From NCBI GenBank assembly GCA_003254885.1, contig QANT01008558.1, positions 1-39,454 of the forward strand: a stretch of 39,454 nt of DNA. The letters run 5' to 3'. The translations under genes were made by a program, and so were the position numbers. The stretch comes from Purshia tridentata. Its lineage: Eukaryota; Streptophyta; Magnoliopsida; Rosales; Rosaceae. This document shows positions 1 through 12,700 of the stretch, one piece after another; the first letter of the stretch is position 1, and the number at the start of each line of letters is the position of its first letter. A model generated the notes under the pieces. The model saw nothing but the letters and a program-made list of their open reading frames with translations. It was not told the origin of the DNA and did not search any database.

Positions 1-417
1 TTGAATAAAAGTAATATGTTCGGTAGAATACCTTCAAATGCTTTTTTTAAACACATATATTTCCATTTGGTGGTTGTTTACTGAAAACACTGCCTATGTT
101 CGACAATAGGATGCTGAATAACCACCAAAATTTTGGCACACCAGTGTCGAAAAGTTTTAAAACGGGCAAAGATGTAGTGGTGTCACGGGTGCGCAGCGGC
201 TAGGTGGGGTCGCGCCGGCGTCTGAGTTGGTTGGGTGNGGGGTGGGGTTGGGGTGGGGGTGAGGATGGGTGGTTCGGTGAGGGAGGGAGGAAGAGAGAAA
301 ATTTTTTTTTTCCTGCAGGGCAAAAAGGGAAAAAATTTTTTTTTTTGAGAAGATGGTTAACTCAGCACAATAGGGTGGTCGGAATAGCCTGGGCCAAGTA
401 AAACACATAAGTTCTAG
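1..417. other. Intergenic DNA left of the first gene
   Basis: I see no supportable gene. Near 63-77 and 115-130 there is a short inverted repeat (TTTGGTGGTTGTTTA against AATAACCACCAAAA) that could form a hairpin. From about 200 the sequence becomes strongly G-rich on the + strand and then turns to A and T runs near 300-345. Short open frames on both strands here are low-complexity by-products of the G-rich stretch and contain an undetermined base (N at 238). Confidence 0.5.
239..259 (+). repeat. Perfect four-tract G-quadruplex motif
   Basis: Four G runs of 4, 4, 4 and 5 bases are separated by loops of only 1, 2 and 1 thymines. This is the tightest class of intramolecular G-quadruplex motif, on the + strand about 530 bp upstream of the TWD40-2 start codon. 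An N at 238 sits directly against the first run, consistent with a base-calling problem in the structure. Whether it folds or has a regulatory role is inference. Confidence 0.8.
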
Positions 418-562
418 TACCCAAAGGCCTAATATATTTGGAGATTATGGTTGGCCATTGGGCCCATACGCCCATTTGGCCCATTTGGCCCTATCAAATG
501 CCCATAGGACCTACCCAAAGGCCTAAAGCCCATTTGGCCCCATGCCCCTATCAAATGCACTG
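418..562. promoter_or_regulatory. GGCCCA / GCCCAT box cluster upstream of TWD40-2
   Basis: The segment contains repeated copies of GCCCATTTGGCC and related GGCCCA words, arranged as an imperfect direct repeat: an ACCCAAAGGCCTAA start near 418 and 513, and a CCTATCAAATGC end near 490 and 547. GGCCCA/TGGGCC words are known in plants as site II or UP1-type elements bound by TCP factors and are common in promoters of housekeeping genes. That fits a constitutive endocytosis gene starting at 792. The regulatory role is inferred from motif density and position only. Confidence 0.4.
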
Positions 563-791
563 CTAGTCAGTTATGGTAAACGAGGACATTTGAAGTCTCT
601 CCCATGAACTTGTTCCTTATTGATATTTAAGTTCATTATATTTTCAGTAAGCTAATGGAACTCTCCCCTACGAGAAACAAGTTCTTCGATCCATCACAAG
701 CAGAGACTCAGAGACTCACCGACTGCCATTTCGCATTTCGAATTTAAAAGCGAAAAGTTGTTGCTGATCGATTTCATAGAAAGCCGAAGAA

Positions 792-3700
792 ATGTTGCGG
801 TTACGAGCATTTCGGCCGACGAACGAGAAGATCGTGAAGATTCAATTGCATCCCACTCATCCATGGCTGGTCACCGCCGACGCCTCCGACCACGTTTCTG
901 TTTGGAATTGGGAGCATCGCCAGGTACCTCTCTCTATTCTTCTTTCTCCAGCTCTTCATTTTGTTCGCTTGCCTGTTCGGTATTCAACTCTGTTGGACTT
1001 TCTCAGGTGATCTACGAGCTCAAAGCTGGTGGCGTTGACCAGAGGCGTTTGGTCGGCGCCAAGTTGGAGAAGCTGGCCGAGGGGGAATCAGGTACTGAAT
1101 CATCAAATTCAATTCAATTTTGGCGCTGTTTATAAATTTCTAATAGCTAATTAATAGAAATCTAAGTTGCCGAGTACCTAAAAAAAGGTTTTGTAGAAGC
1201 ACTTTTCAAATTCTATTAGGTGGTCTCGAATTTGCCCAGGAATAAGCATGTACTGATTGTCTATAGAATAGGAATAGTCTAATGTAAGATTCGACTTAAA
1301 CATCTGTGTCATAATCAGCTTCTCCAGTTGCGTCTTCTAACTAAACTTTGAGGCAACTCAAGTAGTACATCTGAACATTTTGCTTGAAAATCAATGCACA
1401 GCTCTTCAAATGACTTTGGATGTTGCCGTCTTTCAATTATTTGTTTCGTATCTTTAGCGGGAATTTTGGCTGCATATAATGATATTTGAACAACAAGATA
1501 GCTAGTGTGACTCAGTAATTATTTAAGATTTCCAGACTTACACGGTAACCAAAGAATTCCAGCACATTTTATTCTTGTTTTAATAAATTGTGTGTAATTT
1601 ATCTTCTTAACTGTAGTTTTTGTATGTGGTTGATAGAGCCTAAAGGGAAACCCACAGAGGCCATGCGTGGAGGGAGGTAATAGACCACTGCAACTGCATT
1701 TTTTTTTTTTTGTATTTATTCTTTGTTGAAACCTAAACACACACTGAGGGCATATGGTTTCTTGAAGTGTTAAGCAGGTAAACTTCTATGACGATGACGT
1801 GCGCTTTTGGCAACTTTGGCGTAACCGCTCTGCAGCTGCTGAGGCTCCATCAGGAGTCAATCATGGTGCATCAGCTTTTAGTTCTCCTGCTCCATCAACT
1901 ATAGGAAGACATTTTCTTGTCATTTGTTGTGAAAACAAAGCCATATTTTTGGACTTGGTGACAATGCGTGGCCGCGATGTACCAAAATATGACCTTGACA
2001 ACAAATCACTTCTCTGGCAAGTCATCAGTATTTGTTATCATATTTCTTAATTCACTGAATTAATTAAGCATTTGTAATTCCTCGAAGTTGTTTTTGTCTT
2101 CATGGAAATGACATACTTGGTGCTACCTGTTCTTTATTTCCCCCCTCTGGCTCTTGTAGCATGGAATTCCTTTCTAGAACTGCTGTTGGTGATGTTCCTC
2201 TTGTTGCTTTTGGCGGATCAGATGGTGTTATTAGAGTACTTTCAATGATGACATGGAAGGTTTGCTACTTTCCAAATTGTCTGTCATGTTAAATATGAAT
2301 GTCCATTGCTTTGCGTGATAGATGTGTTTCCTGCAGCTTGTTAGAAGATACACTGGAGGTCATAAAGGATCCATATCTTGTCTGATGTCATTTGTGGCTT
2401 CTTCCGGTGAGGTAGATTTTTAGTTCTAAAAGATGAAATCAAGTTGCCTTCTTATATGTTTTTGTGATAGCTTTGTTCAAACCTTTTATTATATTCAAGT
2501 ACCATAGTGGGGTAGATGTATGATATTGATCGTACCTCTGAAGCTTCATAAAATGTTATTATCTCTTCCTTCTTCATGCTCATTTTGATAGCAGCTTTGT
2601 GGAAGTAATTTGTTCATTCAATCAGCAGAGTGAGCTGAAAAGTGTGGGAATTGGATATTGAGATGTTGGGAATGTGCAGATATGAATGCTCATGTGTTAT
2701 AGATATAAGTAGTATATATATGTGCATGCATACATGCTTTTAAGTGCTTCTATCTTCTGTTACATTCTCTTTTTGCTACATTTAGACTTGATTGCAGGCA
2801 CTGCTAGTTTCGGGGGCTAGTGATGGCTTGCTAGTAGTTTGGAGTGCAGATCATGGTCAAGATTCACGAGAACTCGTACCCAAGCTAACTTTAAAGGCAA
2901 ATATTTCCTTTTTATCGCTTATTTCCCTAATTTTTTAGAATAGATTACAGATGAATTAATTTATTCCATATTATTCTTTCTAAGTTATATGCAGTTCTCA
3001 AATCTAGCCTGATGGGTGTCGTCATTATATTAAAATTTTTCAATGTGACACCATGTTGGGTCTGAAACAGATCTAAGATGTCCATATTATGATTTTGAGG
3101 CAATGTAACACCTCGCCAGTGCCTAATGTTGTCCATCAGAGGAAAAAAGTGACTTGAAGAAATTGGATTTTGATGATTTCTTTGTTTTATTGAATTAAAC
3201 TTTTAGCTTCTCTTTGGGCATCTTTGTTGAAGCATTTTAAATATATTCCTTTTCACATATCTCTTCTTCATTGTTGTTTTTTTGGGGGGGGGGGGGGGGG
3301 GGGGGGNGGGGGGGGGGGGTGAGTTTTGAGTTGATTGTAATATGTGTTAAGGGTGAGGAACAAGGATGCTAACCTGGATTTAATGTACTTCTCGCTATCC
3401 TACTTGTATTTTTCTTCCATTTTACTAATAAAGTCTGTGTTTCTTATTAAAAAAACCTTTGTCATATTGAAGATCGATGAATTGACATCTTTTTTCAGAG
3501 CTACTCTTTTTCAATTTATTAATTTGTGTATGCATAAATGGTTGGAGCTTAATGCATGCACTTTTTGTTTGCTCATATATAAATGCAGTATGAATTCTCT
3601 TTCACTGAATTTGTAGAACTAATGGAGATTTGATTATATACAATTATTTTATGATACTAATAGGCACATGATGGTGGGGTTGTGGCTGTCGAGCTTTCTA

Positions 3701-6700
3701 GAGTGATTGGAGGTGCTCCACAGCTTATCTCAATTGGTGCAGATAAGACATTAGCTATATGGGACACAATTTCTTTTAAGGTGTTCTAATATTCAAGAAA
3801 AGACTTTCAATTTATGTTAAAAGCATTTATCCTAACTGAATTTCTGTTGATGACTAGCATTTTTCTTCTATTTAGTTATATATTTTGTCTGCTTTTCTCT
3901 TTCAGGAGTTGCGGCGTATTAAACCTGTTCCAAAACTGGCTTGCCACAGTGTGGCATCGTGGTGCCATCCTCGCGCTCCAAACCTTGATATTTTGACTTG
4001 TGTCAAAGATTCCAATATATGGTATGCATACAATTTTCTTTCTAGTCGTATGCATTACAAATTTCCAGCGGTTCATAATTCTTTTTAGCCTAAAAGAGTA
4101 GATTTATAATGCTGACCAAGAAAAGTTAGATACATATTGGTTATGAGAACTGTGATAAAAATAATTTGTCTTTTATTTTTTTGTTTTTTATAGTTCTTTA
4201 TGAAGGATATAAATGAGAATTGTTTGGAAATTTTCTTAGGGCTATTGAACACCCAACTTACTCTGCTCTCACAAGGCCGCTGTGTGAACTTTCCTCACTA
4301 ATCCCTCCACAAGTAATCGCACCCAACAAGAAAATTAGGGTAAGTCACTCTTTATTTTATTTTATTTTCTTACGTTTAACTTTAAATAATTTCATATCAG
4401 TTGTTTACATCCAGATTTTCATATTTTAAAATAGGAAAACATCAGTTTATTGTTTGATGATCTATGGACTTGTCTAATTGTCAAGAAATGCAAATGTTTC
4501 CCATTTTTGTATGGAAATATTTGGATGGGCTTTTGCAAATGCTTTTTCTATTATCTTACATACCAATTTTTGTTTGGTTGGTCTGACATTTGTTTGCTGC
4601 CTAAGAAACTACAGGGCATGGATGGGAGAAGTATTCACAACTGTTAAATTTATTTTTTTGGTAAACATAGTTTAAATTTCATTAGCGAGAATCTTGTATA
4701 CAATGCTGATGCAGTAAGAAGTGAAAGGCACCTTAGAATTAACAAACTAAATAAAGGATAAATGGAGACTCTTGAGTGACTTACAAAGCTCTTGGGTAAA
4801 CCGTACTCCATCATGCTATATGAGATTGTAGGTCTCTACAATTCATTTATGTGTTCAATATGACCCAGATTATTACTTGTGAATCATTCAAGAGTGGTGA
4901 TGCTTCTATCTGATGCATTTTTGGACAATGCCAGGAACTCCAGAGTTCTTGTCTTGGAAAACATCATTGCTTCTATTGTTCAATCTATATGGTAAATTAT
5001 ATAATTTGTTTTAGGAGCAAGTCATATTTTCATTGTGGTTTTTGTGTAATAACTCCACTGGGAGCCTAAAAGAAGCACAGGGATTTTTGTTGTGTGTAGG
5101 ACCTGCTTCAAAGTAAGATTAAGTTCGTCAATTATTAAAGTAGAACTTAGAAAGCTGGAAATTAAAAAGAGAGCTTTGAACCACTTGCCTTGTACTAGAA
5201 AGAAAAGCATTCAATTGCAATGCAAGTAATGAACCATTTTTACAATCCTTTTAGAATAGTTCTGGCTTCATAAAATTGTAAAAGTCTGTTTTCAATATTC
5301 AGTGCTAAAATTTTGTCAAGTTACTTTCATAAATCAATTTTGCTGATAAGTTGTATCGCAGGTATACTGTATGGTTGCACATCCTTTACAGCCTCACCTG
5401 GTAGCTGTTGGAACCAATGTTGGTGTCATTATTAGTGAATTTGATGCGAGATCTCTTCCAGCTGTAGCTCCGCTACCAACACCATCAGGAAGTAAAGAGC
5501 ATAATGCTGTCTATGTAATTGAAAGGGAACTTAAGCTACTAAACTTTCAGTTATCCCAGACAGCAAATCCATCTCTGGGAAATAATGCTTCTTTGTCGGA
5601 AACAGGAAGGCTTAGGGGAGACTCCATTGAAACTTTACATGTCAAACAGATTAAGAAGCACATTAGTATTCCTGTTCCACATGATTCCTATTCAGTTCTT
5701 TCCGTAAGCAGTTCGGGAAAGTAAGTTGCTTCAGGCACTGTAATTGTGGTTTGTAACTACATTTGTTTTCAAGCTTTGTAGGGGCATTGTTAGATGAGAG
5801 CATTAGCGTTAAATTCAAATTCATCTTGGGTTTAGGCCTAAGTAATGCATATCAATCAGCCTTTTTATTGAACATTCATAGCCGCAAACAATCAGTGCAT
5901 CTTGTTTATGATGCCTATCTTTGACCATGTTTCTAGATGTGCTGTATTCTGATGTGATATATACCAGCTGAAATTACCTAGGGTGTTTATTTCAACTTGT
6001 CATGCTTTTTGGTCTATTATTAATTGGAGCTTCAGTACTGATAATTATAATGGTAATGATTATTTCTATATGTTGCAGGTATCTTGGAATTGTGTGGCCT
6101 GATATCCCTTACTTCTCTATCTATAAGGTTAGTGATTGGTCTATCGTTGATTCAGGCAGTGCACGAATTCTGGCTTGGGATACATGCCGTGATAGATTTG
6201 CTATTCTGGAATCTACATTACCTCCTCGAATTCCTCTAGTTCATAAGGGGGGTTCATCGAGAAAAGCAAAAGAAGCTGCTGTAGCTGCAGCACAAGCTGC
6301 AGCAGCTGCTTCTGCTGCATCTGCAGCCAACGTACAAGTTCGCATCTTACTGGATGATGGCACGTCAAATATTTTAATGAGATCTATCGGTGATCGCAGT
6401 GACCCGGTACATATTCTGTTCTGATCGGTCTATCGTTATTGTAATTTTAGTTATGACTTTTCTTTATGTATTTTAATGCAACTAACTGTTCCATTTACCA
6501 TTTTACTCTTCCAGCTTGTAACATATTTCTGATTCTATCCATGATTCTATTAGATTCTTATTGCTCAATTTTGTGTATCATGTCCTGGGTTGGCCATTGA
6601 GTTGTGGCTGATTAGGTAGATTTGATTATTTTTGTAGGAAAGATTTCAAATACATGCCTCTTTTTAAGTAGAATGTCAGAGAAATATGCTTCAACACTAT

Positions 6701-9700
6701 TAATCTTGCCCATGTCACGCTTTTCCAGATTTAATAAGGGCTATTCAGAAGAATTTTGAAATTTGTGTTTAAGCAGTTGGGATACATGTTTCTTTCACAT
6801 GCATTGCTTAACTTTCATTTCATATTACTGCTTTTTGGAGAACCAATTATCAGATGGAAGCAGGCCACAAATCTATATTAAGCATACCACATTGTAAAGC
6901 ATTTCCATAAGTGCCATTTAATTGTATAGCAAGTGTGGGCCTTGTGGCTGCCCTTGTAGAACACAGGAAATTGCCAAAATGAGAACTTAGTAGTGGAAGT
7001 GAAGGCCTTATCCACAAACTTTGATACCTTGTTGGAGATATTGTGTGCCTTGAAGCTCAAACTTTTGATAGTTGGCCAGCAATTTATATCAAGCACATCA
7101 AAGGCAAATGCATCATTGATGGACTTGTCCTTTGAAGTTTTGGTGTAGAATGTGTAGTAATTCTTGCATGTTAGGGTTCCTTTCTAACTCAAAATTATAT
7201 CTTCTAGGTCATTGGCTTGCATGGAGGGGCACTTCTTGGCATTGCATATCGAACATCTCGGAGAATTAGCCCTGTTGCTGCAACAGCTATTTCAACAATT
7301 CAATCTATGCCCCTGTCTGGATTCGGAAGTGCTGGTATTTCTTCTTTTTCCACTTTTGATGATGGATTTTCTTCTCATAAATCTCCAGCTGAGGCTGCAC
7401 CTCAAAACTTTCAGCTATACAGGTAAGGATGTTTTCCATTTTCCTTTTTCTTTCTTGTATTCGTGGGCAGACAGGTAAAGATTATTGTCTGTTTTTCTCT
7501 GATGAATTTGCATGTTATTCCCAATGGCCGATTCTCACCAAAAGAATTTGTATGTTATTCCCAATGGCCGACACTCACCAAAAGAATTTGCATGTTATTT
7601 GTTTCATTTTAAGTTACAAGGATATCAGATTTCTTCATTCATTTATGGTTTATGCTAATGTAGATACATTAGATATAGCTTTCACTTGTTGTGGTTTAGA
7701 TAAGGTGAGTCAAGCTTTTGCCAACCTTACCCAATTAACTCCCGCATTGTGTTTGATGGTTATAAAAATTTCTCACCACTCCTTAATTGAGGATGCTTGG
7801 ACTTCTGCTTTCTAATAGTGCTTGCAGATAATGCTATTTTTCTGATATTTATAAAGTGTTTAGGTTACTTGACTGCAAACTTGTCACTTGTCTTCTCTTC
7901 ACCCTTCTAGCCCATGTCAGAATAAAAGTGTTTCGTGTTGATTGCTAAAGGGTGCTTAGGGCTGTATGTTTCATTAAATTTTTTTTTTAAAGGTTATCTT
8001 GATAAGATTTCTGTTTAATCTTTGAGCATTTCTAAAATATGCAGTTGGGAAACTTTTCAACCTGTTGGTGGTCTACTTCCTCAGCCAGAATGGACAGCGT
8101 GGGATCAAACTGTTGAGCATTGTGCTTTTGCATATCAGAAATACATTGTCATATCTTCTTTGCGCCCACAATACAGATACCTGGGTGATGTTGCAATTCC
8201 TTATGCTACTGGTGCTGTTTGGAATCGGCGACAGTTGTTTGTGGTTACGCCTACCACTATTGAGTAAGATACAGTAATTGTCCTACAACTTCTGTCTTTA
8301 CATTTATAACAGGTTTTTGGAGATAAATGAGAATGGGTTTTTTTTGGGAAAAAGAGAAGTCATTAGATTTATTCTCAAAAAAAAAAAAAAATATTGAAAG
8401 TTACACACACAAGTTAATAGAAGATCTGGATTTCTAGTAACTTGACCTTTAAAAGCTTCTAAAACTACATGTGGGCCCGCTCAACAAACTTAAAATTGTC
8501 AAAGTTGAGAACAATGCACAAAAAAGTTGATTCAATTCATGCATTGGTTGAAGAAAACTCAAACTCAGGTTTCAGAATGTTGAGGCATAACTGTATATGA
8601 ATTCAGGATTTTGGGACCTGAGTTAACTTTGCTCTTGGAAGTAACAAGACCATCATTTGTATGTGTTATATACCAAGTGTCGAGAAAGTTCTTCTCTTTC
8701 AACTCTATCTGTCATGCATTATTTGGACTCGTTTGCTTTAGCAGATAAGAGTGAAGAATGTGAATTGTAAATTGAATTGATCCTAGGGAATTGAAAATGT
8801 TGTAACACAGAAGCTGTGCCTTTTTGTTATGCTGAATTTTCCAGATGTGTTTTTGTGGATGCTGGAGTTGCACCTATTGATATTGAAACCAAGAAGAGGA
8901 AAGAGGAGATGAAGCTGAAGGAGGCACAACAAAGAGCCATTGCTGAGCATGGTGATTTAGCACTAATTGCAGTTGATGGTCTCCAATCTGCTACACAAGA
9001 AAGGATAGCATTGAGGCCCCCAATGCTACAGGTAAAAAGAGTTGCATATCTTCAGTTTAAGTCGGAGCTGATGCCTTCAGCGAAAGCATCTGATATTTGT
9101 GACAAGTTTTTCTGGAAACTTCTATATGTCATTTTGGTTTAATTTTTATTGAATCGGGCATATGACCATACAATAAAAGTTGGTTAAAATGGGAATGTTC
9201 TGTGTTCTAAGAAATGAATTACTTATGGTATATTAATCTATTTATGAAAATTCCAGTTAACAATTTTTTTATTGGCAACAAACTGCCGTTTTTTAATTGG
9301 CCTATTAAGTTTTGGTGTTCGATTTTTTTGCTCTTTAATCCATATTGCACTCTTCATCTTTTATAAAATTTGCAGCTTCAAAAACTCTGGTGTCATTTTG
9401 TTTTATCTACTTTTTATGAGCAACTTAACATAGGATTTTAGTAGCTTGAAAATTGCAGCCAAAATATGATTGTTATTATATATTCAAAATCTTATCGCTC
9501 TTTTGATTAAGATGGTGTAATTTCTCCTTTAACTCTTTTTTTTTCCTGCTTTTTTTTAGGTCGTGCGATTAGCCTCATTTCAGCATGCTCCATCTGTGCC
9601 CCCTTTCTTAACTTTGTCGAAACAAACTAGAGTTGATGGGAACGATTCATGGATGCCAAGAGAGACAGAAGAAAGAAAAGTTAATGAGGTAGCTGTTGGT

Positions 9701-12700
9701 GGTGGAGGGGTCTCGGTGGCAGTTACTCGTTTTCCAACAGAGCAGAAACGCCCTGTGGGACCTCTGGTTGTGGTGGGAGTCAGAGATGGTGTTCTTTGGC
9801 TAATTGATAGGTAATGGCCCCCCTTTCAAGAATCAAGCTGTTAATGCTTATATGCTGTTGATTAATGATGTTCATAAAACACATACATTTGTATGAGCTC
9901 TCTTTCTGATAAGTATACAAATGTGAACAGAAGCAATTTCCTTTCTTTTGTTCTGTTTTGTCGTCATATAAAAATACCAAGTACCAGAAAACTAGAACTC
10001 CTAGAATAGTAACTTTTTGTGTTGTTTCATAGATTTTTGACCCTTGTCATTAAGTTGGATGGGGTTTATTAGGATTCCCAATGAAGTCTTAAATAGGAAA
10101 GTTAAAAAGATATAAATACCCCTCTAGTCAATAAATTATCTTCAAAACTTGTTCAGTTGGCTTCCCGTGTTTCTCTTTTCTCATTCCTCAAGGCCACGTA
10201 GAAGTCTAATTTTTTATTTATTTGACTAGCTACTGCAACTAATTCTATATAGAAGGATGTCCGGGTATTACGTTCATATCAATTGGAAAAATGTCCTTGT
10301 ATAACTTCTCAAAATCTTCCTGGCAGATACATGACTGCTCATGCCTTATCCCTCAGCCACCCTGGGATCCGTTGCCGGTGTCTTGCTGCTTATGGAGATG
10401 CTGTTAGTGCTGTGAAATGGTATCAATCTTTCTCTCTACCTTTTTGTACAAAATTGACAATGATTTTTTATGCTATATGTTATTCTCTTATGCAGGGCAA
10501 GTAGGCTTGGCAGAGAACATCATGATGACTTAGCACAATTTTTGCTCGGCATGGGTTATGCTACTGAGGCGCTTCATTTGCCTGGAATATCTAAGAGGTA
10601 TGCTCTTTATAAATTCATCCCCTCATGTGTTTGATATCACAGTGCCTACTGTTGCTCATTTTGTTTTGTTTATTATTTCCATTTTGAGGGGCTTCTTTTT
10701 GTTTGTGTCAAGTATATAACATGTATTAACCTATACATGTAATTATACCTGTATGTGTATACGGGTTTATATGGTTGTTTCAATTTTTGGTTGATGTGTC
10801 TGCCTGGCAGACTGGGTCTGTGTTGATCCTTTTCTGTTATTATAGTTTTAGCAAAAGGCTTTTCAACTCCAAGTTTAATGTGCTCCGAATTATACAATGC
10901 AAGCAGCATCCTTTCCATCTCATTTTGAACCATATATTTGCTATCCATATTTTGTAGGTTGGAGTTTGATTTGGCCATGCAGAGCAATGATTTGAAAAGA
11001 GCTCTTCAGTGTCTTCTTACAATGAGCAACAGCAGGGACTTGGGGCAAGATAATACAGGATTTGATTTGAAAGACATTCTAAATATAACAACTACGAAAG
11101 AAAATATATTGGAAGCTGTCCAAGGAATAGTGAAATTTGTAAAGGAGTTTTTGGATCTTATTGATGCTGCAGATGCTACTGGACAGGCTGAAATTGCTCG
11201 GGAAGCTCTTAAGAGGTTGGGTGCTGCGGCTTCTGTAAAAGGAGCTTTACAGGGTCATGAATTAAGAGGACAAGCTCTGCGCCTAGCCAATCATGGAGAG
11301 TTGACACGGCTTAGTGTATGCCGTCCACATCTAAACTTGATTTTCTTGCATGCTAGTTGATGTAGTATGTGTTAAGGAATAGAATTCCTTATAATTCTAG
11401 GATTTTTCTACTTTCCTTTTCTGTTTTCCTAATAATTTTCATCTGATTTGTTTGGCTTACACTATGATACTAAACATTGTATGCAACATATGATTTGTTG
11501 TTGTCCCTCTATTCATAATTGTAACTATGATGATGTCTTTTCTTGCATGCTTTACTTGCTCTGAGCAGTTTGAACTGTTTGATTTAGGTTTGCTAAAAAT
11601 TGTCGATATTTTTATGTGATTTTTTTCTTAAATAAATTTTGCTGTTCTTGCATACTGGCCCCTGACTCCTGGATTGTTCCTTGAGTGAATATCATTGGTC
11701 TACTCTTGTCTTTGCTGTTTTCCAGATTACTTTCATCAGGGATTTTTTTTTATTTTTTTTATTCCTATTTTCATATCATACTTTCTAAAGAAAGTTGTAT
11801 GCAATGCAGAATCTGGTGAACAATTTAATATCAGTTGGCTCTGGACGTGAAGCAGCGTTTTCAGCTGCAGTTTTGGGAGACAATGCCCTCATGGAGAAGG
11901 CGTGGCAGGAAACTGGAATGCTTGCCGAGGCTGTGCTTCATGCCCATGTCTGACATTCTCTGTATTGCTTGTACATGTACTTCTGAGTTTATTACTTCGA
12001 CCTGACCTCCTCACGGTTATTTGCAGGCTCATGGGCGACCAACATTGAAGAACTTGGTTCAGGCTTGGAATAAAATGCTACAAAAGGAGGTTGAGCACAC
12101 ACCAACAACAAAAATGGATGCTGCTGATGCATTTTTGGCTTCTCTGGACGAACCGAAGCTTACAAGTTTGGCAGATGCTACCAAGAAACCACCAATTGAA
12201 ATTCTTCCTCCAGGGATGCTGTCTCTTTCAGCTCCTCCTCTTTCTGTTCAAAAGAAACCAGGTCCAGGGGGAGCCCAGAATTCACAGCAGCAACCAGGCA
12301 AGCCATTGCTATTAGAAGCACCTTCTACTACCACACCAACCCCTTCAGGTGCACCACAACGATCAGAATCTGGTGAACCCTCATCAGGTGATAAACCTGC
12401 TGATTCATCATCAGAGAGTAACCCATCTAATCCGGCTCCAGTTGCTCCAGGAGAAAGTGCCCCAGAAACTTCTACTAGTAACACGGCACCATCAGATGCC
12501 CCGCCCCAAGTGTCACAATCAGAGGTCCCATCTCAGATGCCACCATCAGAAGCCCAACCTCAGATGCCACAATCAGAGGCCCCATCCCAAGCTACCCAAT
12601 CAGAGGCGCCCTCCCAAGCGCCACAGTCAGAGGCGCCCTCCCAAGTGCCACAGTCAGAGGCGCCCTCCCAAGCGCCACAGTCAGAGGTTCCAACCCAGAC

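Noticed and set aside
2017..2022. GT donor at 2021 for TWD40-2 intron 4
   Set aside because: It would add four bases and shift the conserved CMEF reading frame. The GC donor keeps it.
3344..4675. Several + strand open frames of 60-90 codons in introns 7-10 of TWD40-2
   Set aside because: They lie in intron sequence, are rich in Phe/Leu from T-rich DNA, have no family pattern, and in part overlap exons in other frames.
7429..7815. 128-codon + strand open frame in intron 13 of TWD40-2
   Set aside because: It is kept open by a 40-bp tandem repeat and T-rich DNA. It starts beside a splice donor and has no recognisable domain.
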